The notes under the pieces were generated by a model that saw only the letters and a list, made by a program, of their open reading frames with translations, did no database searches and was not told the origin of the DNA. The position numbers and the translations under genes are program-made. A stretch of 64,000 nucleotides of DNA from Trissonchulus latispiculum (taxonomy: Eukaryota; Nematoda; Enoplea; Enoplida; Ironidae): contig JASAND010008444.1 in assembly GCA_030248195.1 (NCBI GenBank), positions 1 through 64,000 of the forward strand. Reading direction: 5' to 3'. Within the stretch, counting starts at the first letter, position 1, and the number at the start of each line of letters is the position of its first letter. Positions 10,260 to 19,860 of this stretch are shown in pieces.

Positions 10260-11330
10260 GGAGTCCCTAAAATGGGGGAGCCCCAAAAATGTTTTAATAG
10301 GGGGAAAGAGGGGGAAGGGAAAAAGTAAAAATGGGCTTCGGGTGTGACGGGGGGGGGGAGGGGGGGATTTGGTTGGGGGGGCCCCCTCCCACCAAAATTT
10401 GGGGGCGGGGCCCCCTTTTAGACCTCCCCCAAACAAACCCCCCCAAAAAACCCCCCCCCCCCCCAAACCTCCCCCCAAAATTTTTTCCTATTTTTATGCC
10501 AAAAATCGCATTTTCAGCCATTGCTAACTGGGCTTATTCTAGTGGGGGGGGGGGGGTGGGTGGCCCCCCCCCCCCCCACACACACCCCCCCCCCCCCCCC
10601 CCCCAAAGATCCCCCCCCCCCCAAAAAAAGCGGCCGCCCCAAAAAGTACCAACGTGTGCCCTGGTAAAAAGTTTGGAGCGCAGAGAATTTTTCAGAAGGC
10701 TAAATTCTGCTTCGCCGGAGATTTTTACACAATTATTCCCCTTATCAACCCGAAAACTCCTTATTTTTGCTAAGAAAATCAACTTTTATATTATATGCCA
10801 GAAAAATAGCGCTATTTTTAGCATATTTTTCGAAAAATTTTCGCCCCCCAAAAAATTCCTTGCCCCTCGATTTTTGGGGGGGGCCCCCCTCCAAGAAGCC
10901 CCCCCCCCAAGAAAAACTCCCTAGCATCAGCCCAGGCTAATGCGAAAAAACATCCAACCATGAACTACTTTTAACATTAAATAGGGGTTTTAAACTCGAA
11001 AACTTTGTTGCGAACTTGTTTCTAACTACAAAGTAAGGTCAATATTGAGTCAGAAAGTCCATAAAACTGTTGAAAACGTGTATTTCACACACTAATGAAC
11101 ACTTTAAGCCAAAAATTTGAACATTTTTGAAAAATTTTGCAAAATTTACCCTAAAAATACCCGATTTTGGGCCAATTTTTCGCGCCTTCGGCGCGACTAC
11201 CCCCCCCCCCCCAGTTGGGGGGGGGGGCCGGGGGCACCCAAAAATTTTTGGGGGTGGTTTGGAAAAATGGCTGGGGGGGTTACCCCCCCAAACCTCCCCC
11301 CAATTACACCTATGCTGGTATATATATACT
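10260..11330 (+). repeat. Repeat family R2, copy 1, interrupted by an insertion
   Basis: Order: G/C-rich edge, AAAATTTTTTCCTATTTTTATGCC, TCGCATTTTCAGCCATTGCTAA (broken here by the 10528-10935 insertion), GCGAAAAAACATCC, AGTCAGAAAGTCCATAAAAC, AACGTGTATTTC, CGCGCCTTCGGCGCG hairpin, G/C-rich block, and AATTACACCTATG edge at about 11305. Copies: 11911-12300 (plus), 17930-18330 (minus), 35225-35350 (partial). Very long C runs near 10560-10625 create meaningless proline-rich frames. Confidence 0.75.
10528..10935 (+). mobile_element. Family R8 TIR element inserted in R2
   Basis: Left end CTGGGCTTATTCTAG; reverse complement of the right end CTGGGCTGATGCTAG (13 of 15 identical). GCTAA lies immediately outside each end (10523-10527 and 10936-10940). 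Removing the element and one GCTAA restores the uninterrupted R2 sequence seen at about 11970, which is strong evidence for insertion with a ~5-bp target duplication. No transposase. A second copy is at 16069-16432. Confidence 0.75.
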
Positions 11331-11494
11331 TTAGTTCGGCTTTGACAAATATATAAGGGTTTGACTATATTTCGATTGCACGTTATCCACCCTCCATCCA
11401 TCAGGGAAAGCATGATTCAGCTATTACAGTGCCTGACTAACTTGTATACAAAAGCGGGAAGGATTATATAAGTATTAGCAGGAAAGCATTCCCG

Positions 11495-11893
11495 TATGCT
11501 AGAAAATTATCAGAAAACAATAAGAAATAATTCAGAAAAAAATTAGAAAACAATGAGAAAATTTTCCCACAACTGCATAGAAAATGTCCTAGAAAACAAT
11601 CAGAAAACAATAGAAAAAATCTGGAAAACAATAAAAAACAATTAGAAAACAATAAGAAAATGAACATTTTTTGTGAGAAATAAATCGGAAATAATTAAGA
11701 AAACAACTAGAAAAAAATTAGAAAAAAATCAGAAAACAATCAGAAAGTGGCGCAGCGATTAGAAAAAAATTATAGAAAACAATTAGAAAAAAAGTAGAAA
11801 ACATTTAGAAAACAATGAGAAAAAATTCAGAAAAAACTAGGAAAACAATCAGAAAACAAATCGTCAATTTTTCTAATTGTTTTCTAGAAATGG
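11495..11893. repeat. TTTTCTAATTG 11-bp array 4
   Basis: Mainly the CAATTAGAAAA/AACAATCAGAAAA sense, more degenerate than the other arrays, closing with TTTTCTAGAAATGGGCTTCGTG, the reverse complement of the edge at 5444. It then abuts GGTACACCTATG. Confidence 0.7.
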
Positions 11894-11910
11894 GCTTCGT
11901 GTGCCAGGTA

Positions 11911-12300
11911 CACCTATGACCCCCAAACCTCCCACAAAAAAATTTTCTATTTTTATGTCAAACATCGCATTTTCAGCCATTACTAATGCCAAAAAACATT
12001 CAACTATGAAGTAATTTTGACATTAGACAGGGGTTTTAAACTCGAAAACTTGATTGCCTGCATGTTTCTAAGTCTAAAATAAGGTCAATATTGAGCCAGA
12101 AAGTCCATAAAACCGTTAAAAACGTGTATTTCTCGCAATAATAAGCACTTTAAGACAAAGATCTGGACTGTTTTGAAAAAATTTTGCAGAATTTACACTA
12201 AAAATACCCAATTTTTGGCCAATTTTTCGCGCCGTTGGCGCGACTAGGGCCACCCCGGGGGGGGTGTAAAAATGGCTGGGGGGCCAATTACACCTATGGG
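11911..12300 (+). repeat. Repeat family R2, copy 2 (uninterrupted)
   Basis: Contains the R2 order without the R8 insertion: CATCGCATTTTCAGCC, ATTACTAATGCC, TTTTGACATTAGACAGGGG, AGCCAGAAAGTCCATAAAAC and CGCGCCGTTGGCGCG. It ends AATTACACCTATG. It serves as the empty-site reference for 10528-10935. Confidence 0.75.
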
Positions 12301-12524
12301 GCCCCAAACGTAATCCTATCCTGTATCTCATATTTGACACCAGCCAGAAACAAAGCGCGAAGCATTTTCTCTCTGGCCTGATCATGGATAGTCGGATAAG
12401 TGCGTGCAAGCCTCTGTAGGCATAGTTTCACCGGAAATTTTGGTTGGGGGGGCAAGCTCCGGAAATTTGGTGGTCGACCGCCAAAAAGTGATGGGGAGTA
12501 TATACCATAGGTGTAAGGTGGCAC

Positions 12525-12740
12525 AGGAAAACTTTTCCTGGAAAAAATCGGAAAAAAACCGGAATAATAGTGTCAACTACAAATTTTTTCCCGATATTTT
12601 TCCGATTTTTTCCGGATACCTGAAAAAATCGGAAAAATATCCGAATAAATTATCCTGATTTTTTTCCGATTTTTTTCCGATATTTTCTAATTTGGAAAAA
12701 ATCGGAATAATTTCGGAAAAAAATCGGAATAAACTCAGAA
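12525..12740. repeat. AAAAATCGGAAAA array (family R3), partial copy
   Basis: Repeated GGAAAAAATCGGAAAAA and its reverse complement TTTTTCCGATTTTTTCC at about 11-13-bp spacing. Longer copies are at 14160-14490 (minus) and 17515-17925 (plus). Confidence 0.65.
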
Positions 12741-13030
12741 TCACTAGCGTAGATACGGGGCGGGCGGGGCGGGCGGCCGCCCTCCCCGAAATAATGGCTT
12801 TGCCCCCCTGAAAATTTGGGCAAATGAAAAATTTTACGCCCGCGCGGAGCGCGGGCGTTTAATGTGATTAGAAACATGCACAAATTGTACATTAATGCTT
12901 CAAAATAGCTCAACATTGATGCATTTTCTACACCATTAAAAAATTTTTGCGCCTTCGGCGCGAATTTTGGCTATTTACATTATCAAAATTATTATTTTTC
13001 ATTAAGCATGCTAACGAATGTTTGTATATA
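12741..13030. other. Spacer with two G/C hairpins
   Basis: CGCCCGCGC-GGA-GCGCGGGCG near 12838 is a 9-bp perfect stem. GCGCC-TTCG-GGCGC occurs near 12948 between A/T runs. No exon seen. Confidence 0.45.
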
Positions 13031-13034
13031 TAAC

Positions 13035-13680
13035 TACTTGCTTTGCAGTTTTGCTGTTAAATATCTGCGTTATTCCCAACATCTCAGCTTCGGCATAATT
13101 GGTTGATATAATCAGGATACGCAGTTCTTAATGGGAGCATCCTAATAGTTTGAGTTTTCGGACAAGACAGTAAACGTAGAAAATAGCAAATATATAAAGG
13201 TGCGAAATGTTGTTAGACAATTGATAAATCATTGTAAAGAATTAAATGTTTCAATAGCGTTTAATGGCGAACTTTAAAAATTTTCTCAACTTCTGGGGGG
13301 TCCGCCCCCAGACCCCCGTTTGGGACTTGTGTACCTATTATAATTAGACCTCTGCTAGTTTGCTTTACTTTACCTTAGTTTACCTGCTTTGTAGTTCTGT
13401 TATTAACTGCATTATTCCAAACATGATCTGCCTTCAACGACGGATAATGGATATGCTTAGAATACCCTGTTCCAAATGGGAGCATCTTAGTCTTAGTTTT
13501 CGTACGGGATTGTGGAAGTCAAAAATTTAAATAGGTAGCAAATTAAACTACAAAATTTAGTTTGGGAACTGATAATATACAATGCAAAGAATTCAATGTT
13601 TCAGCAGCGTTTTAACGGCAAAATTTAAAAATTTTCTCAACTTCTGGGGGCTCCGCCCCAGACCCCCCGCTTTGGGTTTT
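13035..13680 (+). repeat. Tandem duplication, unit about 350 bp
   Basis: The two units share TTTG.AGTT.TG.T.TTAA, AATGGGAGCATC, AGTTTTCG, CAAAGAATT.AATGTTTCA, TTTAAAAATTTTCTCAAC and a closing CTGGGGG/CCCCAG hairpin, but are clearly diverged. Non-coding. Confidence 0.6.
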
Positions 13681-13799
13681 TGCGTGTCGCTTTCGGTTAC
13701 AACAGCATTAAGCTATGTATATATATATATGTACTGAACTAGAAAACATATTAACAGGGAAAGTTACAGCATATGTAGCGTGCATACAATTATTGCGCA

Positions 13800-14130
13800 A
13801 AAAATGAAATTTACCCCCCCCCCCCCAGCCTTCGGTCAACACCGCCCCCCCCTGAAAATTTTTCGTACCTACGCTACTGCTCAGAATAAATTGTGTTCTC
13901 AGTTTTTTCCAGGAATTTTTCCGATTTTTTACATTTCCAATTCTTAGGTGTGGCTAGACATAAAACGGGGCGAAACTGGGGTCTCCCCCCACCAAAATGA
14001 CAAATTTTGGCGACCCCCCCCCCCAGATTTTTGCTACCCCCCCCAGATTTTTGGCCAAAAAGTGGCCAAAAATGGCATAAAATCGGAAATTTAGGTGGGC
14101 CCCCCCCAGATTTTTTGCCCAGCCCCACCT
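13800..14130. repeat. G/C-run repeat fragments
   Basis: Contains CCCCCCCTGAAAATTTTT and TACCTACGCTACTG, then CCCCAGATTTTTGGCCAAAA blocks also seen at 35395-35520. It ends at CCCCACCTATGAC. No gene. Confidence 0.5.
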
Positions 14131-14159
14131 ATGACTGGGGTGTCGATCCTGAGGGAAGG

Positions 14160-14490
14160 TGTGGTGCCTGGTCGGGGTTGGGTGGTCTCACAGCAAAACT
14201 TTTGTTGGAAAAAATCGGGACAATATTTTTTCCGATTTTTTCCGATTTTTTACCTAATTTTTTTCTATTTTTGTGCAACTTTTCCATTATATATTCCGAT
14301 TTTTGCCGATATTTTTCCGATGTTTTCCGGACATTTTCCATATATATATACATATTTTCACGATATTTATCGAAAGTTGTTCTGTGATTTTCCGGATATT
14401 TTTCCGATGTTTTCCGGACCTTTTCCCAAATTTTCCCCAATATTTTCTTGGGATTTTCTCGACACCTGCATACGTCTCGCGCTGTATATA
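14160..14490 (-). repeat. Family R3 element, minus copy
   Basis: The reverse complement of 17515-17925. Shared edge: GACACCTGCATACGTCTCGC here versus GCGAGACGTATGCAGGTGTC there. The body is repeated TTTTCCGATTTTTTCCGGA. The translations (FPIFSDF-like) are array artefacts. Confidence 0.7.
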
Positions 14491-14933
14491 TTTATATTTT
14501 TTGGGCTTCAAATTAACAATTTTAAGAGATATATAAACAAAATTATAAATGCCGCCTTTACAAGATTTGAGCAAGAGACAGCAGTTGTGGGGGTCTGGGT
14601 GGCACAGCCCCCAGAAGTTGAAGAATTTTTAATTTTTCTGCGTAAAATGAATTTTTCTGAGCACATTTTCCTCCTATTTTATGAATTTTTTCGTTAAGGG
14701 GGGTTCCACTGCCCACGGCAAAAAGTTTGCTGAGGTCTGGGGTGGAGTTGCCTCCCGAAAGCTGATGAAGTTTGTTTACGCAGTAAAATCGGTCTTCAAA
14801 TCTTTAATTCTGTGATTTTGAAGAATCGCGAAAATTTCTCAAAATATACATATATACACATTTTTAGACAAAACCGCAAATTTTCTAGAAAAAGTCGGAC
14901 GAAGTTCAAGCTTTTTCTATGTATATATATATA

Positions 14934-15099
14934 CAGTACCCTGCACGAGAAGGGTAACAGTTGGCGAAATCGTCAAGTTGGCGAAACTTCTTGTGTGAAT
15001 TGCGACATTCGTGAACATTGGCGAAAAGGGCGAACTGATTTACGAAAATCGTCAACCTGACGACTTCGTCAACTGTTACCCTTCTCGTGCAGGGTACTG
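14934..15099. mobile_element. 166-bp TA-flanked palindromic MITE, copy 1
   Basis: Ends CAGTACCCTGCACGAGAAGG and its exact reverse complement, with TA on both outer sides (14932-14933, 15100-15101). Terminal inverted repeats extend about 55 bp. TA target site and CAGT terminus fit a Tc1/mariner-derived MITE. It differs from the copy at 15646 at only about two positions, so both moved or were duplicated recently. Confidence 0.85.
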
Positions 15100-15101
15100 T
15101 A

Positions 15102-15643
15102 AAAACCAAGATCTAAAAAAGAGGAGGGAGGGAGGGGGGGAAAAACAGTACATGACGTTTATTTCTCAAATGAACGAACATTTTATCGGAAACCGCAAAG
15201 AACGATTGCCTGGTGATGGGACGATGTGCGCGATGTTTTTGTTGTATGCTGAGGCCACGGAAATTAATTATTCAGGATGGAGAGTACGAATTGCTTCGAG
15301 TTGGTTTTTCGACCCTAACTCTTGCTACTGTGGTCACAGAGCCACGCTTTTTATACCAATCGGCGCAGAATCGCACGCTCTTTCCAACGGTGGGTGTCCC
15401 GACGCGCCGCGACCTCTGCAGAAAAGCTAGGCACCAGCAAACATGGAAGTCGTTCGTCAACATGTGCCAAAGAGACACGAGCGCGGATGGCCGCGCGTAA
15501 TGGCTCCATCGCCGCTAAAAAGGTGTTTAAAAGAAAGAGGAGGCTTTTCTGATTCAGGAGCTGTTGAAATTATTACAATCGGATGAAGGGTTAGTGAGAT
15601 ACGACCGTTTAAAATTTTCACCTCAATTACTATTAAGAAGTGT
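15102..15643 (+). pseudogene. Coding-like cargo between two identical MITEs
   Basis: The only ~540 bp between the two 166-bp MITEs. Two plus frames look protein-like in succession: one from about 15150 to 15275 (MTFISQMNEHFIGNRKE...), then a shift into another (DGEYELLRVGFSTLTLATVV...) to about 15497, then RNGSIAAKK and, in a further frame, QELLKLLQSDEGLVRYDRLK near 15555-15615. The shifts and the stop near 15497 suggest a decayed gene. I do not recognise the family. The GC content is higher than the surroundings. The position between same-orientation MITEs suggests a composite or captured segment. Confidence 0.4.
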
Positions 15644-15645
15644 TA

Positions 15646-15811
15646 CAGTACCCTGCACGAGAAGGGTAACAGTTGGCGAAATCGTCAAGTTGGCGATACT
15701 TCTTGTGTGAATTGCGACATTCGTGAACATTGGCGAAAAGGGCGAACTGGTTTACGAAAATCGTCAACCTGACGACTTCGTCAACTGTTACCCTTCTCGT
15801 GCAGGGTACTG
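15646..15811. mobile_element. 166-bp TA-flanked palindromic MITE, copy 2
   Basis: Same length, ends and orientation as the copy at 14934, with TA at 15644-15645 and 15812-15813. The near-identity of two copies 546 bp apart is unusual. Confidence 0.85.
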
Positions 15812-16068
15812 TATAGATAAACACAAGAAGTTTTTATAGATTCTGTTTTCTTCGTCTTCTTATATTTTTCCTTGCTTTCAATAAATTGAATTGAATTGTT
15901 AAGAATAAGAAAATTCATGCCAAAAGCGAAATTTGATGGTGTTTTGCCCTTTTCTCTATTGCACTCCTTAATTTTTATTACCTTTGAATCTCGACGGTTG
16001 GAGGAGCCGCCCTCCGCCCCAAGGATCCGCCTATGATTGCACCATTAATGCGATACGTCCAGGTGCAA

Positions 16069-16432
16069 TGGGATTATTCTAGGGAATTTTTCTTGGGGGG
16101 GGCCTCGGGGCGGGGGCGAGTCATTCTTGGGGGGGGGCGAAAATTTTTCAAATTTTTTCTAAAAACATGCTAATAATAGCGCTATTTGTATAGTAATCGC
16201 CAAGTAAGTTCGTTTTTAGTGCAAAAACAGTGCTTAAATAGGCAAAGATCGGCTAAAAATCTCCGGCGAAGCCGGAAAATTTTTGAAAATTTGGCCTTCT
16301 CAGCGATTTTTTCAGGGTAAAAGTTGGTACCAAAAGGGGCACCCACTTTTTTTTGGGAGGGGGCGATTTTTGGGGGTGAACGATTTTTTTGGGGGAAGGG
16401 TGTTTATGGGCCCCCCACTAGAATAAGCCCAG
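16069..16432 (-). mobile_element. Family R8 TIR element, copy 2
   Basis: Reverse-complement relative of 10528-10935: left end TGGGATTATTCTAG, right end CTAGAATAAGCCCAG; internal CTCCGGCGAAGCCGGA hairpin and AGCGCTATTT shared with copy 1. GGTGCA (left) and GGTGCC (right) next to the ends fit a 5-6-bp target duplication. Confidence 0.65.
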
Positions 16433-17510
16433 GGTGCCAGTAGTTTTATAACATCGATATTTTATATTTAACTATAGTTTATATATATATATATAGATTT
16501 TGTAAAATGGTCGTTGCGTTCAGTAATGATGTCTGTCTGCTGTTAATTACGGACGCGATGGAATCCTGAGCATTCTTATTAACTAACCTATCGTCGAAAG
16601 AAATTGCTTTTAATGATTGCAAGATTGAAAGAAAGTTTTTTCACCATTAAGTCCATTATGTATATACCAAAGTGCTAGTCTTTTTATTGGATCCAGAAAA
16701 ATCTTATTGTGTTGATTTCAAACTCGGGTCAAATTTTAGATGACTAACCAGTGAGAGGTTGAATATTTTGTTTTCCTTTCTATTCATTGGATTTAATTTA
16801 TGCCAGCCAAAACATTTACAAAAATGTGAAAATTGGATGACTTGATCAAATTTAAGTCAGTTTCATCACTGACGGAATAGTTTTACACAGAAAGAACTTT
16901 TGAGAAAGCTATTATGCATGTTTATCTCAGGTTAAGGTGTCCAATATGCTTTAATTCTGCAATAATTTTAATTGAGCAAAGTAGCCCCTTTCGGCGGGCA
17001 AAGTAGCCCCATGTTGGGGTACTCTGCCCACCGGGGTTAAATATTTATGTTCAAACTTTATCAATCGAGAGATAGGTTCATAAGATAGCTCAGGATTTAA
17101 GCTTTAATTTGGCATATAACTTACTATAGTTTGTTAAGGGGGGGGGGGTGGGTTTTAGCTGAATTCCCCAAACAGCTAAAATTCGGCATTTTTTCGAAAC
17201 TTTGTAACTGTCGTACTAAATTACTCCATGTGCATCCGTACTAAGTGCGTTATACATGAAATTTGCTGTAGCAGAAAGATAACGCCTTTCGCTGTACAGT
17301 GCAAAAGAACTTATTCTAATACGATACAAGGAGCGGTCAGTAGAATTTTCGCTACATTCCTTTCCGAAGCAGGGCAAAGTTACCCCCGAAGGCAAAGTAG
17401 CCCCGGTTGACGGTAATAAATGCGGTTCCCTTTTTAACTGCCACAGTTAAGTCAGAAAATCTTGGCTTGCCCCCCGAAATTTTTTCTGGCTACGCTATGT
17501 GTGCATAATA
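16433..17510. other. AT-rich spacer, no gene seen
   Basis: Includes a TATATATATATATA tract near 16480 and two CAAAGTAGCCCC phrases near 16977-17010 (another near 17393). Frames are short; no splice-bounded exon is convincing. Confidence 0.4.
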
Positions 17511-17514
17511 ATAC

Positions 17515-17925
17515 GTTGTATATACAGTGCGAGACGTATGCAGGTGTCGAGAAAATCCCAAGAAAATATTGGGGAAATTTGGGAAAATATCCGGAAAACA
17601 TCGGAAAAATATCCGGAAAATCACAGAAAAACTTCCGAAAAATATCGTGAAAATATTGGGAAAATGTCTGGAAAAAAATCGGAAAAATGTCTGGAAAATA
17701 TCGGAAAAAAGATCGAAAAAATATCGGAAAAAAATCGGAATAATGGAAAAGTTGCACAAAAATCGGGAAAATCCCCGGAAAAAATCGGAAAAAAATCGGT
17801 AAAAAATCGGAAAAAAATCGGAAAAGTTGCACAAAAAAGTCGGAATAATTTCCGGAAAAAATCGGAAAAATATTGTCCCGATTTTTTTCCGATTTTTTCC
17901 AACAAAAGTTTTCCTGTGTGGGGGG
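17515..17925 (+). repeat. Family R3 element, plus copy
   Basis: Left edge GCGAGACGTATGCAGGTGTC, then GAGAAAATCCCAAGAAAAT, then an array of AAAAATCGGAAAA and AATATCCGGAAAA, and a right edge TTTTTTCCAACAAAAGTTTTCC. The inverted partner at 14160-14490 lies about 3 kb away. Confidence 0.7.
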
Positions 17926-17929
17926 GGGT

Positions 17930-18330
17930 TGGGGGGGGGGGTAGCCCCCCCAAGCCTTTTTTCAACCCTCCCCCAAAACTTTTTGGGGGGGACGTCCCCC
18001 CCCCCAACTGGGGGGGGGGGGTAAATGGCCAAAATTTGGGTATGTTTAGGGTAAATTTTGAAAAAAATTTCAAAAATGTCCAAATTTTTGGGTTAAATTG
18101 TTTATTATTATGAGAAATACACGTTTTCAGCTGTATTATGAATCTTATGACTCAATATTGACCTTATTTTGAACTTGGCAACATGTTGGGAATCAAGTTT
18201 TTGAGTTTAAAGCCACTGTCTAATGTTAAAATTACTTTATGGTTAGATATTTTTTATCATTATAAACGGCTGAAAATGCGATTTTTGGCATAAAAAATGA
18301 AAATTTTTTTGGGGGAGGGTTGGGGGGGTC
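17930..18330 (-). repeat. Repeat family R2, minus copy
   Basis: Reverse complement of the R2 order: G/C block, GGGTAAATTTTGAAAAA, GAAATACACGTTTTCAG, TGACTCAATATTGACC, ACTGTCTAATGTTAAAATTA, CTGAAAATGCGATTTTTGGC and G-rich edge. It continues into R1 DNA. Confidence 0.7.
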
Positions 18331-18406
18331 CTGGGGGGGTTGGGGGGTCTCCAGAGGGGGCCCCCCACCAGAAAAGGTTGGGGGGGAGCCTCCCCCACCC
18401 CAAATC

Positions 18407-18785
18407 TCCGTTACACCTATGGTATATACCCCCCGAACCCCCCCCCAAAATTCGGACTTCAGGAAATCCAAAAAATGGCCTAAAAATGCAACATTTTCTG
18501 TATTTTAACGCTTTTTTCGTCAAAACAAGGCTTGTTTTTATCATTGTAGGCGTTTTTACACGGTTTTAAAGCGATTTTAAGCCAAAAATTGAGAAAAAAT
18601 TTTCAAAACATGACCATTTTGGCAAAATTTAGCTAACTTTTTGGCCCCAAAAAGTGCTGGGGGGGGTTCGGGGGAGGTAACCAAAAGTGGGGGGAGGGAA
18701 AGTCAAAAAATCTGGTGGGGGGTAAAGTTGGTCGAAAATTTTGGGGGGGATACCCCCCCCATGGTGAAACTATGTCTGTGGGTCT
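18407..18785 (-). repeat. Repeat family R1, minus copy
   Basis: Inverted relative of 2596-2970 (AAAAATGGCCTAAAAATGC, TTAACGCTTTTTTCGTC, AAAAAGTGCTGGGGGGG, GTAAAGTTGGTCGAAAATTT, ATGGTGAAACTATG). It begins at a CCGTTACACCTATGG edge. Confidence 0.7.
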
Positions 18786-18981
18786 CTCGCAAACTTGACG
18801 ACCGATTTAGCAAAATTCTGACTCCTTTGCAACATTTTTGAATTTACCAACTCCGTAGCTGGCGCTCGGAAGGCTCTTTCCAAGGTTTGACAAAGCTTGT
18901 CGGAATCCATGTTTGTTGTAGTCGGTAGTGACCACTACATCTCAAGAGCTTTGCTAAATTTAATTAAAATATAAAAAATAT

Positions 18982-19200
18982 ACCAAATTAAAATGTTACT
19001 GTCTGTTTTTGTAGGCAGTTTAGAAATACTGGAAATTTTAGAATCGTCACACTGCTCTCCCCTTTACATGGACTCCGGCAAGACATATGTAAATTGATTT
19101 TTGTATTCATAATAGTCAACCATTCTTTGTTCCAGGTGGTGTCGACAGTACTTCTCCAGGTGTCGACGTTTAGCATGTTGGTCAAGGTAAGCATTGCTGA
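18982..19200 (+). repeat. Direct repeat A, left copy (LTR-like?)
   Basis: About 215 bp, starting ACCAAATTAAAATGTTACTG and ending AGCATTGCTGA. The same sequence lies at 21008-21219 in the same orientation at roughly 85-90% identity by eye. The pair brackets 1.8 kb with an SGNH-like pseudogene. It could be a solo-LTR pair, or simply two copies of a dispersed repeat; no primer-binding site or polypurine tract was recognised. Confidence 0.65.
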
Positions 19201-19296
19201 GGTAGGTTAGATAATGGGTTAATAACTACAGGATGTGGTCTAAAATAGGCTGAATGCCGCTGGTTAGTTCATTCCTTTTGAGCAGTCCCAGGGGCA

Positions 19297-19860
19297 TCAG
19301 GGAAAGGCCACTTGTAGTTGCGGGCACTGCTCCAACAGGATTCGCATGAATCTTAGGGTTCCACTCCACGCTAGTGTTACTCCATTGTTCTGGTTAAAAT
19401 AAGGGGCGTTTCCTTCCAATTGATCTAGCTGAATTATGGTGGTCTGCAAATGCCTTGCCGCAACACTTCGCAAGCAACAATAGTGATTTTGCTTGGGAGG
19501 CCACTCTCAACAAATGATCTAATAGTGGAGAGGCTTCTGTCATAAGTGCAGGAATGCCGTAGCGAGCTGCTGCTAACGCAAGAATTTGTTCGTAACGAGC
19601 CCTGAGGGCTCTGGTGTCCGTGCCACAAGACGTATGTCGTCAACACCAACTATCAGGACCATCACATCATAAGAGTTGGTGTTTGGTAAAGTACGCAATC
19701 CTTTGTACGCTGATTTAATGGGATTTGACGAGCTTAACTCGAGGACCCGAGGGACGCGTATCACAGTAGTTCTCTCATTGAGAATCCGAAAAAGCCCTGC
19801 TACTCCGGAATCACAAGGATCGGCAATCGATCTGTGCAATCTTACCTTCTTGGTAATACG
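19297..19860 (-). pseudogene. Decayed SGNH/GDSL-hydrolase-like sequence
   Basis: Read on the minus strand from about 19860, one frame gives ...IADPCDSGVAGLFRILNERT...VPR...SYDVMVLIVGVDDIRL. It then shifts to ...DTRALRARYEQILALAAARYG... and ends in another frame with YFNQNNGVTLAWSGTLRFMR... and a stop near 19297. The order and spacing fit SGNH hydrolase block I (GDS, here CDS), block III (GxND, here GVDD) and block V (DGxH-L, here NGVT-L). Every catalytic position except the serine is altered and there are at least two frameshifts, so it should be inactive. Such domains occur in some retroelement proteins, which would fit the flanking direct repeats. Confidence 0.45.

Noticed and set aside
10331..10924. 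Plus-strand open frame of 197 codons, proline-rich
   Set aside because: It runs through poly-C/poly-G tracts and across the R8 insertion in R2; the same tracts are open in several frames and strands. No domain, no splice context.
17490..18113. Long frames on both strands with KNRKKIGK or FFRFFSDF repeats
   Set aside because: They are translations of the AAAAATCGGAAAA array and its complement; both strands are open because the unit lacks stops.
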